DNA of 44,298 bases from an uncultured Bacilli bacterium (GCA_947629375.1 CANRDN010000015.1:1-44298), one strand, 5' to 3'. Numbered from the stretch's first letter, positions 27,359 to 35,027 are shown. Numbers and translations: made by a program. Notes: generated by a model from the sequence alone, not told the origin.

Positions 27359-28834
27359 TTATATAACAAAAGCTATTAAATTGTTAGAACCTTTATTAAC
27401 TATTTTGGAAAGAGTCTGAGAAAGCTTATACCTTATATTTTCGGGCATCATTGAAATTTTTGATTGAATTCCCTCTTGAACGATTACATCCAAGCTTCTA
27501 CCAAATATTTCACTTTTCCAAATGTTTTGAGGTTCTGTTTCATAATCTTTCATTAAATAGTTAATTAATTCTTTACTTTGTAGTTCACTACCGATTATCG
27601 GTTCAAATGTCGAATTGACATCCACTCTTATCATATGGATAGAAGGTGCGACAGCTTTAAGTTTAACACCAAATCTATTTCCTTGTTTAATTATTTCAGG
27701 AGTATCTAGTTTCATATCTTTAAGAGTTGGAGTTGCAACGCCATACCCCGTCTGTTTGACCATCTTTAAAGCATATTTTATTTGGTCATATTCCGTTTTT
27801 GCTTCATCGTAATCTTGGAATAATTTCAATAGTTCAGCTTTATTTTTGACATCAACTTTAATAATATCTTTTAAAACATCATTGTATAGTTCATTTGGAG
27901 CCTCTAAATTAATTGTAACAATACCAGTTGATGGATCAACTTCACTTATATATGCTCTTGTTATGTTTTCGTTGTTTAAAAATCCATTTGTAATTTTTTC
28001 AATATCTCTTAATTTATCTACTTCTTGAACACTTTCTTTTATTGAATCAATATAGCTTTTTTTAACATCATTGTTAGAACTTAGTATAGCAATCCATTCA
28101 GGCATATTTACTTTTACTTCTAAAATAGGGAACTCATATAATCCTTCCTTTAGAATATTATAGATATCTTTTTCTTTCATCGTATCTACATTCATTGGTA
28201 TTACAGGAACGTTATATTGTTCTTTTAAGGTATCAGCAAGTCGCTCTGTTTCAGGAAGCATCGGATGCGTTGAGTTTAAAACAACAATAAAAGGTTTACC
28301 GATTTCTTTTAATTCGTTTACCACTCTTTCTTCAGCTTCTAAGTAGTCACTTCTATCAAACTCCCCAATGGAACCATCAGTAGTCATTACAATACCGATA
28401 GTCGAATGTTCTTTAATTACCTTTTCTGTTCCAAGTTCTGCTGCTTCGACAAAAGGTATAGCTTCATCATACCAAGGACATTTGACCATTCTAGGTCCAT
28501 TCTCATCTTCTGCTCCTTTAGCATTTTTTATTAAGTATCCAACACAATCTATAAGTCTTATATTGCAAGAAAAGTCATCGATATTAACTTTGGCAGCCGT
28601 ATTAGGAACAAATTTAGGTTCGATTGTCATAATGGTCTTTCCACTAGCACTTTGGGGAATCTCATCAAGTGCTCTTTTTCTTTCAAATTCATCTTGGATA
28701 TTAGGCACTACTAAATTTTCCATTACTTTCTTTATAAAAGTGCTTTTACCCGTTCTTACTCCTCCAACTACTCCTAGATAAATATCTCCACCAGTTCTTA
28801 ATGCAATATTTTTAATTATTTCTTGTTTATCCAT
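27359..28834 (-). CDS. spoIVA: stage IV sporulation protein A (491 aa)
   Basis: A cytoskeletal ATPase that polymerises on the forespore surface to form the basement layer of the spore coat; made in the mother cell. Walker A is GGVRTGKST (near 24-32), followed by RLIDCVGYLI (Walker B-like) and the long conserved stretches GPRMVKCPWYDEAIPF and VMTTDGSIGEF. Length equals the family's (492 aa). The gene is followed by hup as in Bacillus. A sigma-E-like promoter is present upstream. It is the strongest evidence that this organism makes endospores. Confidence 0.97.
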   Translation of the reverse strand: MDKQEIIKNIALRTGGDIYLGVVGGVRTGKSTFIKKVMENLVVPNIQDEFERKRALDEIPQSASGKTIMTIEPKFVPNTAAKVNIDDFSCNIRLIDCVGYLIKNAKGAEDENGPRMVKCPWYDEAIPFVEAAELGTEKVIKEHSTIGIVMTTDGSIGEFDRSDYLEAEERVVNELKEIGKPFIVVLNSTHPMLPETERLADTLKEQYNVPVIPMNVDTMKEKDIYNILKEGLYEFPILEVKVNMPEWIAILSSNNDVKKSYIDSIKESVQEVDKLRDIEKITNGFLNNENITRAYISEVDPSTGIVTINLEAPNELYNDVLKDIIKVDVKNKAELLKLFQDYDEAKTEYDQIKYALKMVKQTGYGVATPTLKDMKLDTPEIIKQGNRFGVKLKAVAPSIHMIRVDVNSTFEPIIGSELQSKELINYLMKDYETEPQNIWKSEIFGRSLDVIVQEGIQSKISMMPENIRYKLSQTLSKIVNKGSNNLIAFVI

Positions 28835-28861
28835 AATTACCTCTTTCTTACTATTCAGTTA

Positions 28862-28889
28862 ATCATATGAGTGTTTTTAGTATTTATGC
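28862..28889 (-). promoter_or_regulatory. sigma-E-like promoter of spoIVA
   Basis: On the minus strand GCATAAA (28883-28889), 13 bases, then CATATGAT (28862-28869). This fits the mother-cell sigma-E pattern (KMATATT, 13-15 bases, CATACAMT) at 5 of 7 and 6 of 8 positions, about 28 bases before the spoIVA ATG. No sigma-A promoter is apparent in the same gap. Confidence 0.55.
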
Positions 28890-28916
28890 AAAAAAAAGAC
28901 TGCTTTTGCAGTCCTT
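28890..28916 (-). terminator. terminator of the Pro-rich membrane protein gene
   Basis: GACTGC (28898-28903) pairs with GCAGTC (28908-28913), extended by flanking A-T pairs. Eight T follow on the minus strand. Confidence 0.88.
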
Positions 28917-28918
28917 AA

Positions 28919-29551
28919 CTATTCTTGTGGTACTTCAGGAGTTTGTTCTGTTGGTTGTTGTTCAACAGGTTCAGTAGGTTGTTCACCTTCTGGTTGTGTT
29001 GGTTCAACGCTTGGTACTTCGCCACCAGCTGGTTGATTTTCATCAGTTGGATTTGTTGGCTCAGTAGGTTGCTCTCCTTCTGGTTGTGTTGGGTCAACAG
29101 TTTCTTCTGAATATAATGTAAAGTTATATTCTTTTAAATCTTTTTCTCCAACATGCCATCCAGGAAGTTCTACTGTTGTTCCATCATCACCTTTAACAAG
29201 AACTGTTTCCATATCCTCAGTAGTTCCATCTTCATTTATACGAGTATAATGAACTAAATAAGAAAAATCTAATCCTTCTCCAAGAACTTCAACATTTTCA
29301 ATTGTCCAAGTTTCTTCTGGTAAATTATTTGCTTTATATTCATCTAAGAAACTTTTAGCATCCTCATTAGTTAAATCTTTTCTAGGAACAACTTTTTCTG
29401 GAGCTTCTGGAGTTTCTTCATCACCTTTAAGGCTATCATCCTTATCATTCATATATAAGAAAACACCAGCACCAATTAATACTACTGCTAATAAAATTAC
29501 TAGCATAGGTAAATTATTCTTTTTCTTTGTTACTTTTTCTTCACCTTCCAT
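28919..29551 (-). CDS. membrane-anchored protein with Pro/Glu-rich repeat tail (210 aa)
   Basis: A short charged N-terminus and one membrane helix (about 14-33) suggest a signal anchor with the rest outside the cell. Residues about 58-145 form an acidic folded domain (DLTNEDAKSFLDEYKA, then WTIENVEVL and FSYLVHYTR). From about 150 the tail is low complexity, with TQPEGEQPTEP occurring twice and further PTEP/PTEQ repeats, likely a flexible wall-spanning segment. AAGGAG is 8 bases before the ATG. I do not recognise a family. It is a single-gene unit between terminators. Confidence 0.75.
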   Translation of the reverse strand: MEGEEKVTKKKNNLPMLVILLAVVLIGAGVFLYMNDKDDSLKGDEETPEAPEKVVPRKDLTNEDAKSFLDEYKANNLPEETWTIENVEVLGEGLDFSYLVHYTRINEDGTTEDMETVLVKGDDGTTVELPGWHVGEKDLKEYNFTLYSEETVDPTQPEGEQPTEPTNPTDENQPAGGEVPSVEPTQPEGEQPTEPVEQQPTEQTPEVPQE

Positions 29552-29611
29552 AATTAATCTCCTTTCACTATTCTTTGATAAAATTATAATAAAATATTTT
29601 TACGATTTCAA

Positions 29612-29649
29612 TAAAATAATGTAAATATTACAGCAACTTTACATTATTT
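29612..29649 (-). terminator. terminator of murI
   Basis: AAATAATGTAAA (29614-29625) pairs with 29638-29649 over 12 bp and covers the murI stop codon. TTTTATT follows. Confidence 0.75.
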
Positions 29650-30339
29650 TAAAATGCTATTTACATTCTTTTCTAAATATTTACTTTTTTTACTAAAATA
29701 TAAGTCTATTTTTTTAAACGAATCTTCTAAGTTTAGTTCTTTTGCTAATATTTCTCCCATATCAATAATAGAAACTGGATAAGTAAATTTCTTTTCTATT
29801 AAATCCTTAATTATAGGATAATGAGTACACCCTAAAACGATAGAATCAATCTTTGGAACATCTTTTAAATATTCATCCAAAGTACTTTCTATTTCTTCAA
29901 AGTTACCACCTTCAATTAGTGGAACCAATTTAGGGCACGCAACTTCATAGACATTTGTATCTAGTTTACTTTTAAAAATATGACTTTCAATTGTTTTCGA
30001 TGTTGCTAGTACTAAAGTATCTTTAAAATTATTATCCTTTAAATATTTAAATACATAATCTAAAACACTATATATTGGAACTTTACTTTCTTTTTTTAGT
30101 CTATCATACAAGTTAGCACTTACTGTACCACAAGCAATAACAATAATATCGACCTTTTTATCATACATATAATTCATAATGTTTTTAACACAGCCATAAA
30201 GCTCATCTATTGTTTTATCTCCATAAGGAACATTTAAAGTATCACCATAATAAAAATATTCGTTGTCAGGATGATATTTTAAAAAGGCTTTAAGTACAGT
30301 TAAGCCACCTATTCCTGAATCAAAAAGTCCTACTCTCAT
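29644..30339 (-). CDS. murI: glutamate racemase (231 aa)
   Basis: Makes D-glutamate for peptidoglycan. The N-terminal VGLFDSGIGGLTVL, YYGDTLNVPYGDK, the first catalytic Cys in IACGTVSAN and the second in VLGCTHYPI are all present. Two points are unusual. The first Cys is followed by Gly-Thr where most racemases have Asn-Thr, and the protein is about 30 residues shorter than typical (about 265 aa) at the C-terminus. Both catalytic Cys are kept, so I expect it to be active. AAAGGAT precedes the ATG. Confidence 0.9.
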   Translation of the reverse strand: MRVGLFDSGIGGLTVLKAFLKYHPDNEYFYYGDTLNVPYGDKTIDELYGCVKNIMNYMYDKKVDIIVIACGTVSANLYDRLKKESKVPIYSVLDYVFKYLKDNNFKDTLVLATSKTIESHIFKSKLDTNVYEVACPKLVPLIEGGNFEEIESTLDEYLKDVPKIDSIVLGCTHYPIIKDLIEKKFTYPVSIIDMGEILAKELNLEDSFKKIDLYFSKKSKYLEKNVNSILK

Positions 30340-30361
30340 AAGTTATCCTTTCTTTGTTTGT

Positions 30362-30391
30362 TAATAAAAGCTACATAACTAATTATGTAGC
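30362..30391 (-). terminator. terminator of the small membrane beta protein gene
   Basis: GCTACATAA (30370-30378) and TTATGTAGC (30383-30391) pair perfectly. TTTTATT follows on the minus strand. Confidence 0.8.
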
Positions 30392-30412
30392 CACTTTAGT
30401 TTATTGTTGTAA

Positions 30413-30913
30413 CTATTTTTCAAAGTCTAATTTCAAAGTAATTTCTTTTGGTTCTACATTTACTTTATCTAAAGCATAATCATCATCGTATTTTATAGCA
30501 AATGTAAAACTCATCGTATCTTTTGCTGGTACTTCTATACCGGCATCGATTCCTTTTATTTCATATTTACAATGTTCATCTAACCCCGATACATCAATAT
30601 TTTTTAGTTTTGAATCAGTATTACCATTGTTTCTTAAATTAACAACATAAATTACTCTGTCTCCTCTTCCCTGAATTGATGGTGTAACATTTATAGATTC
30701 TTTACCACTTATATAAGAATTAACATCCATTCCATCACCTTCAGTTAAAACACTAGAAATAGTCGTAATCTCTACATCTTTATAAGAAGGTATCATTGAA
30801 GTAGACATTCCACTATTGTCTACTTTTATAGAAAGTAAGGCATATCCAAAAGACATAAATACTACTATAACTAAAAGAGAAACTATCATCGTATTTCTTC
30901 TATCTTTTTGCAT
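30413..30913 (-). CDS. single-pass membrane or secreted beta-rich protein (166 aa)
   Basis: A basic start (MQKDRRN), then a hydrophobic stretch (about 9-30) ending in FGYALLS, a junction motif I associate with exported TasA/camelysin-like and related small surface proteins. The rest alternates strands (DVEITTISSVLTEG, VIYVVNLRNNGNTDSKLKNI, TMSFTFAIKYDDDY) as in an Ig-like sandwich. The start is set at ATG 30913, because ATG 30922 abuts the AGGAG site directly. Function unknown; a structural surface subunit is only a guess. Confidence 0.7.
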   Translation of the reverse strand: MQKDRRNTMIVSLLVIVVFMSFGYALLSIKVDNSGMSTSMIPSYKDVEITTISSVLTEGDGMDVNSYISGKESINVTPSIQGRGDRVIYVVNLRNNGNTDSKLKNIDVSGLDEHCKYEIKGIDAGIEVPAKDTMSFTFAIKYDDDYALDKVNVEPKEITLKLDFEK

Positions 30914-30958
30914 TCTTATCATCTCCTACTTTATTGTTACTTTTATTATATCATAAAT

Positions 30959-31195
30959 CTACATCATTTTATCAAGGTTTTTTGGAACTTTATCATTTAT
31001 GATTGTTTTAATTATCTTTTCTTTCTTTTCTTCCGTTACATTCTTACCTGTTAAAGTAGATAAATCATCCACTAATTCCCCTAAAACTTTCTCATCTTTC
31101 ATATCACTATTTTGTAATTTATTAGCAAGTGAAATAATTGTATTTTTATCGACATTGGTCTTCTCTTCTATTTTTTTAAATAGACCATCAAACAT
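30959..31195 (-). CDS. SpoVIF-like small sporulation protein (78 aa)
   Basis: A short, highly charged helical protein: FKKIEEKTNVDKNTIISLANKL, NSDMKDEKVLGELVDDLS, TGKNVTEEKKEKIIKTIIN, then DKVPKNLDKMM. The order and wording match stage VI sporulation protein F (spore coat assembly, mother cell), of similar length (about 85 aa). The AGGAGG site lies inside the terminator hairpin that precedes it (31196-31233). The call is from recognition of the pattern, so medium-high certainty. Confidence 0.7.
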   Translation of the reverse strand: MFDGLFKKIEEKTNVDKNTIISLANKLQNSDMKDEKVLGELVDDLSTLTGKNVTEEKKEKIIKTIINDKVPKNLDKMM

Positions 31196-31233
31196 AAAAA
31201 AACCTCCTACATAATTATATGTATAAGGTTTTT
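31196..31233 (-). terminator. terminator of the type VII-like cluster, overlapping the spoVIF ribosome binding site
   Basis: A two-part stem: AAAAACCT/AGGTTTTT (outer, 31198-31205 with 31226-31233) and TACATA/TATGTA (inner, 31208-31213 with 31218-31223). Seven T end the minus-strand stem. The GGAGG of the next gene (31203-31207) is within the structure. Confidence 0.75.
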
Positions 31234-31238
31234 GTTTG

Positions 31239-31610
31239 TTAATTTTTAAAATTAATTAAATCAATACCAGCTTTTAATTTAGATACTAATTCTTCCACTT
31301 GTTTTGAAGTTGACATTATCTCTATTTCTGTATCCTTCCATATATTGCAAATAGAGTCTAAATTATCAACGCTATTTTCAAGTTTTTGTATGCCTGAATT
31401 GAAAACACTCTTTATGTTGTCTCTAGTTAGTTCTATATCTTTAGTTACATTATTTTCTAATGAGTCTCGACAAACTACCCAGGCATTATCTGCTTTTTCT
31501 TTGGCTGTTTTTAAATCTTCAAGATATTTCCTCAACTGTCCCACAACAATTTTTAATTCTTCAGGATCAACTGATATGTTTTGAGAACTTTCATTTAATT
31601 CATCATTCAT
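31239..31610 (-). CDS. small helical protein, last gene of the type VII-like cluster (123 aa)
   Basis: Predicted almost entirely alpha-helical with a coiled-coil pattern (VDPEELKIVVGQLRKYLEDL, then two further amphipathic helices). One Trp lies mid-protein (NAWVVCRDSLE) and another near the end (CNIWKDTEIE), a layout like WXG100/LXG-type helical hairpins, without a clear W-x-G. The start is ATG 31610, 4 bases after GGTGAG; the GTG at 31619 lies inside that site. It is adjacent to the upstream WXG-like gene and followed by a terminator. Possibly a chaperone or partner of a secreted effector (inference). Confidence 0.7.
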   Translation of the reverse strand: MNDELNESSQNISVDPEELKIVVGQLRKYLEDLKTAKEKADNAWVVCRDSLENNVTKDIELTRDNIKSVFNSGIQKLENSVDNLDSICNIWKDTEIEIMSTSKQVEELVSKLKAGIDLINFKN

Positions 31611-31619
31611 ATTACTCAC

Positions 31620-31913
31620 CTAACTATTTAATCTTTTCTTTACTTCTTGTTGAGCATTCTCTAATGTTGTTCTTACTCTATTTAGAAAAAGTTCTTCAAA
31701 TTCCATTTCTTCTTTAACATCATTAAAATCAGTCTTAATTAAAGAATATATTTCCTGTCTAAATTTGTAGGCATCTTCTCCTTGCCAAAAAAGTTCAGTA
31801 CTTTTGACAGCATCTGTTATTCCTTTTAAAGTCTCTTCAAAAGAATTTTCAGCTTCTTTTATTTTTAACTCAGAGTTTTTTAAGTCATTAATATTCATAA
31901 CTTTTAAAGCCAT
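31620..31913 (-). CDS. WXG100-like small protein (97 aa)
   Basis: A helix-turn-helix protein of ESX size with the central turn motif FWQGEDAYKFRQEIY, which fits W-x-G between two amphipathic helices. WXG100 proteins are dimeric substrates or partners of type VII secretion. AAGG lies upstream of the ATG. It is translated next to the downstream helical gene, whose ribosome binding site overlaps its stop. Sits near the 3' end of the cluster. Confidence 0.75.
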   Translation of the reverse strand: MALKVMNINDLKNSELKIKEAENSFEETLKGITDAVKSTELFWQGEDAYKFRQEIYSLIKTDFNDVKEEMEFEELFLNRVRTTLENAQQEVKKRLNS

Positions 31914-31960
31914 ATAATCGCCAACCTTTTTATAATTAAATTTTATAAATTAAACTTAAC

Positions 31961-32452
31961 TTAATTACTTTTATTTTTTTCTATCATTTCTTTAACTTTA
32001 TCATAAGACAATCTATATTTTTTATTAATTAAAAGTGCTCCTATAGATTTAAATTTCATCAATGCATTCTCATTTTCTCTCCATATTATACCAGTAAACT
32101 CTTTTCCTTCCTGGCAATATGGAAAAGCAAGTTCTATCATTTTATTAAAAGTAATTCCATCACTTTTATATTCATCTATAATATCAAAATCAAAAATAAA
32201 GTTTTCGTTTTCAAGAAATTCAATCAAAATAAATCCAATTAATTTATTATTTTCAACAAATTTAAAACATCTTAAAGTATTATCTGTTAAAACTCCAGTA
32301 ATCCACTCTTCTCTATGTTCATTAGTATCATAAATTTTTGCTCTCGATTTATATACATCTAAAATTGGAGTAATATTTTCAAAGTAAATTTTAAATAATT
32401 CTTCTACTTCTTCTCTTGTAAGCTCTGTGTTCCTTTTTACAATTAATTCCAT
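31961..32452 (-). CDS. GNAT-like N-acetyltransferase (163 aa)
   Basis: The fold looks like a GCN5-related acetyltransferase: an N-terminal helical part, CFKFVENNKLIGFILIEFLE (beta3-beta4), a central acidic strand, then a helix and IIWRENENALMKFKSIGALLINKKYRLS, the usual NxxAxxFYxxxGF-like end. The acetyl-CoA pyrophosphate loop (Q/R-x-x-G-x-G/A) is not clear, so activity is uncertain. It starts 6 bases after the putative effector gene, whose end forms its ribosome binding site, so it belongs to the type VII-like operon. Confidence 0.7.
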   Translation of the reverse strand: MELIVKRNTELTREEVEELFKIYFENITPILDVYKSRAKIYDTNEHREEWITGVLTDNTLRCFKFVENNKLIGFILIEFLENENFIFDFDIIDEYKSDGITFNKMIELAFPYCQEGKEFTGIIWRENENALMKFKSIGALLINKKYRLSYDKVKEMIEKNKSN

Positions 32453-32458
32453 AATTTA

Positions 32459-33586
32459 TCACTCCTTAGGCGTTAAGGTGAAAGTAAGGGCTTCCTCACC
32501 TGCTCTATATATTGTAGCTTCTCCACCCATTAGTAAGTTAGTCATACCAAGATCAGAATTCATCTGATATCCATTTTGTACTAGATTAACCTGATAGTCC
32601 ATCCATACTTGAATAAGATCAAGACTTGAATCAGCATTTATTTCTTTACTACTGATAACTGTGCCATCTGGTGCAGTTATATCGATAACCGCACTATATT
32701 GTTCGACACTACTTATATATTCATTTGTGCCACCTTTTTTGTTTATTTGAATTTCTTTTTGGATAAGGTTACCCTCGGAATCTCTTTCAATAGAAATAAC
32801 TGTGCCATCAGGACATGTGATTTCACCTGTAGAAGGATCATCTGGGTTAATTGTTACAGATGTCTCATTAACAACACATTCTTCATCCGAACCGAAATTT
32901 TCTTCAGTAATAGTTCTTTTAGTATAACCATCTTCCGTTATTTCAATAGTCTCTGTTACAACCACATGAATACCAAAGGCATCTATATAATCTGCAAGAA
33001 CTTCTGAACTTACTACACCCGCTGTTGTGGTAGTTTGTTCTTCAGGTGGATAGTCAACTGTTATACCATCTGTAGCTATACCAGTTCTACTAAACTCCAA
33101 AGAACTTATACTACGAAGTATTTCATCAATTGTTCCACTTATTTTTGTTAAATTATCATTTTTTTGTTGATTGTTCCTTCTATATGCTGACAAGATATCT
33201 TTACCATTTTTTGACATTTCTTTTTCCTTATCATCATCATATAGTTTTCTATCACTTTTAGACAAGTTTAAGTTATAACTTTTTCTATCCCATTCTTGAT
33301 ATTCAAGGCACTTACTTTTCAAACTAGAAATCAATGAAATTAAAGTATTTAAGTTTCCAGTTTGGCCAACTTCATTGCTTATATTCTTGTAATAGGTATC
33401 ATTTAAACTTGCACAATGGTTAGAAAGTTTTGTGGCTACAGTGTCTTCCCATCCAGTTAAATCTACACTATTGAGTTCTGTAGATGCTTCAGATATATCA
33501 TTAATATAAGTTTGCTGTAATGTAGTCAATTTTAAAATGTTATCATCACTAGCATATTGCAAATATTGCGAAACATCTCTTCCCAT
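32459..33586 (-). CDS. putative type VII-secreted protein with WXG-like N-terminus and beta-rich C-terminus (375 aa)
   Basis: Residues about 1-160 are helical and contain TGWEDTVATKLSNH, a WXG/LXG-like turn. After a Thr-rich hinge (TTTTAG, about 190) the C-terminal half is strand-rich with two similar segments containing CPDGTVISIERD and APDGTVISSKEI, suggesting a duplicated beta module. No catalytic motif is recognised, so a toxin role is not supported; a structural or binding role is equally possible. GGAGG is 7 bases before the ATG. Ends in TGA TAA, coupled to the GNAT gene. Confidence 0.7.
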   Translation of the reverse strand: MGRDVSQYLQYASDDNILKLTTLQQTYINDISEASTELNSVDLTGWEDTVATKLSNHCASLNDTYYKNISNEVGQTGNLNTLISLISSLKSKCLEYQEWDRKSYNLNLSKSDRKLYDDDKEKEMSKNGKDILSAYRRNNQQKNDNLTKISGTIDEILRSISSLEFSRTGIATDGITVDYPPEEQTTTTAGVVSSEVLADYIDAFGIHVVVTETIEITEDGYTKRTITEENFGSDEECVVNETSVTINPDDPSTGEITCPDGTVISIERDSEGNLIQKEIQINKKGGTNEYISSVEQYSAVIDITAPDGTVISSKEINADSSLDLIQVWMDYQVNLVQNGYQMNSDLGMTNLLMGGEATIYRAGEEALTFTLTPKE

Positions 33587-33611
33587 AAAACATCCTCCTT
33601 ATAACCAAATT

Positions 33612-33929
33612 TTATTGATTTCCTGAATTTTGTGCTGCTATTGCTTTTATAGTAGCAACAAAACTTTCTTCATCACTACCATACGCAGTAATAACACTAT
33701 TCAAAAGGCTTAAATAGCCCTCGTATTTTTGCATAAATTTATTTAATTCTGTTTGAACATGAAATAACTGAACAGAAAAGTTCCTTGCTTCTGCTGCAGA
33801 CCAAAATGTCACTAAAACATTTTTTTTACTATTCATCTCAGCTATTTTTTCTCTTAAACTTGTTTCTATTTCTGTTAAACCATTTATTGCAGCTTGAACT
33901 TCCTCTACTTTAAAATTTATATTTGCCAT
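33612..33929 (-). CDS. WXG100-like small protein (105 aa)
   Basis: Two predicted helices with a central TFWSAAEARNFSVQLF, which fits the W-x-(G/A) turn and the following helix of WXG100 proteins. The C-terminus ends with ATIKAIAAQNSGNQ. The start is ATG 33929, with the ribosome binding site in the 3' end of the preceding gene (2-base gap). One of several ESX-like genes in tandem. Confidence 0.75.
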   Translation of the reverse strand: MANINFKVEEVQAAINGLTEIETSLREKIAEMNSKKNVLVTFWSAAEARNFSVQLFHVQTELNKFMQKYEGYLSLLNSVITAYGSDEESFVATIKAIAAQNSGNQ

Positions 33930-33931
33930 AT

Positions 33932-34264
33932 TTACTCTCCCATACCAGTTATACAGTTAGCTAGTATTTCATCATATTTTGAAGCCTCTGATGTAGCAAA
34001 TTTACCTAAATTTTCAATATCAACGCCAATATTTTTAGCTTCTGCAATAAAGGTTGCAAATTTTCCAGCAAAAGCGACTCCGTCTTCATCTGTCCATCCA
34101 GCTGTAACTTTTGACATTTGAGTATTTAATGAGTCAAGTAAAGTATCCAAGCTTTCTTTTGCACCTATTAGATATGAACCATAACTTGCAAGTTGTTCAC
34201 TATCGACATTTAGTAAAGTTGAACTTCCTCCACCATCTAACGCAACCTGTGCTACTTGTGCCAT
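33932..34264 (-). CDS. WXG100-family protein (110 aa)
   Basis: N-terminal helix with SEQLASYGSYLIGAKESLDTLLDSL, a turn with TAGWTDEDGVAFAGKFATFI, and a second helix. W and G-containing turn and size match WXG100. GGAGG is 7 bases before the ATG. The gene lies just past an intrinsic terminator, so its expression depends on read-through or on a promoter I cannot see. Confidence 0.8.
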   Translation of the reverse strand: MAQVAQVALDGGGSSTLLNVDSEQLASYGSYLIGAKESLDTLLDSLNTQMSKVTAGWTDEDGVAFAGKFATFIAEAKNIGVDIENLGKFATSEASKYDEILANCITGMGE

Positions 34265-34280
34265 AATTTACCTCCATTTT

Positions 34281-34305
34281 AAAAAAGTGCATATTGCTAT
34301 GCACT
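34281..34305 (-). terminator. internal terminator within the type VII-like cluster
   Basis: AGTGCATA (34286-34293) and TATGCACT (34298-34305) form a perfect 8-bp stem with a 4-base loop. Six T follow, and the stem overlaps the stop codon of the upstream gene. Confidence 0.85.
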
Positions 34306-34672
34306 AATTAAGACTTACAGGATTGAAGTGACTTTGGCCACCGCCTCCGCCACCAGAGCTATTACGAGAAGCTATTGTTTTAATCTTACTTAACAATTCA
34401 TCATTTTCAGCAGAGTATGTATTTGAAACTGATCTCATTGCCAAAGTCATTTCTGAAATAACTTGTAAAGCTTGACTAAATTCATTTGCTGTGTCTTCTT
34501 GGATTGCTGATCTAATAGCAGCACCAACTGCAGTTCCATCTCCACCGGCAGCTGCTACTGCTGCATCTCCAGCTGCAGATGCTTCTTGATTAGCAGCGTT
34601 CATATCAGTTAAATTATTATCAATTGAATTTGCTAAACTTGTCAAATCGGTATAGTTAACATTAATTGCCAT
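34304..34672 (-). CDS. small helical ESX-like protein without Trp (122 aa)
   Basis: Helical with many Ala, Asn and Ser: NYTDLTSLANSIDNNLTDM, a Gly/Ala-rich turn (AAAGGDGTAVGAAI), then NEFSQALQVISEMTLAMRSV and a long final helix, ending with a Gly-rich run and HFNPVSLN. The size and two-helix layout fit type VII small substrates, but no W-x-G is present. The start is ATG 34672. It is downstream of the best promoter in the cluster and upstream of an intrinsic terminator, so it may be highly expressed with the 34692 gene. Confidence 0.7.
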   Translation of the reverse strand: MAINVNYTDLTSLANSIDNNLTDMNAANQEASAAGDAAVAAAGGDGTAVGAAIRSAIQEDTANEFSQALQVISEMTLAMRSVSNTYSAENDELLSKIKTIASRNSSGGGGGGQSHFNPVSLN

Positions 34673-34691
34673 AATCAAATATCCCTTCTTT

Positions 34692-35027
34692 CTATAAAGT
34701 ACTTATTTTATTTTTAACATTTGTTTCTGTTTCTCCAGCTGCTGTTGCAATATCACTTAATACTGCAGCATTCTGGCTCATACGTGCTCCTACTCTTTGC
34801 ATTCTTTCTACAGCAACTTTTACTTTTGCTTCCCAAGTTTCTTTTGAAGAATCTTGCCAAGAATTTAATGCACTTCTTAAATTTGATTCAATTGCTGCTA
34901 AAGCAGTTGAATAGTTTTGTGCTGCGCCAGAATATTGTGATGCAGCTCCATTTAATCCTTCTGTGCTAATGGATAATTCCCAACTGGAACCTCCACCGCC
35001 ACCTACACCTTCAGCAGGTACTTCCAT
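34692..35027 (-). CDS. WXG100-family protein (111 aa)
   Basis: After a Gly-rich start, the protein has LSISTEGLNGAASQYSGAAQ, a turn with NSWQDSSKETWEAKVKVAVE, and a final helix with SDIATAAGETETNVKNKIS. Two Trp flank the turn, as in several WXG100 proteins. The start is chosen as ATG 35027, because ATG 35036 directly abuts GGAGG with no spacing; 35027 has 9 bases. It is the first gene after a strong promoter. Confidence 0.82.
   Translation of the reverse strand: MEVPAEGVGGGGGSSWELSISTEGLNGAASQYSGAAQNYSTALAAIESNLRSALNSWQDSSKETWEAKVKVAVERMQRVGARMSQNAAVLSDIATAAGETETNVKNKISTL

Noticed and set aside
32459-33586. LXG polymorphic toxin with immunity gene
   Set aside because: No toxin catalytic motif is visible in the beta-rich C-terminus, and the next gene looks like an acetyltransferase and not an immunity protein.
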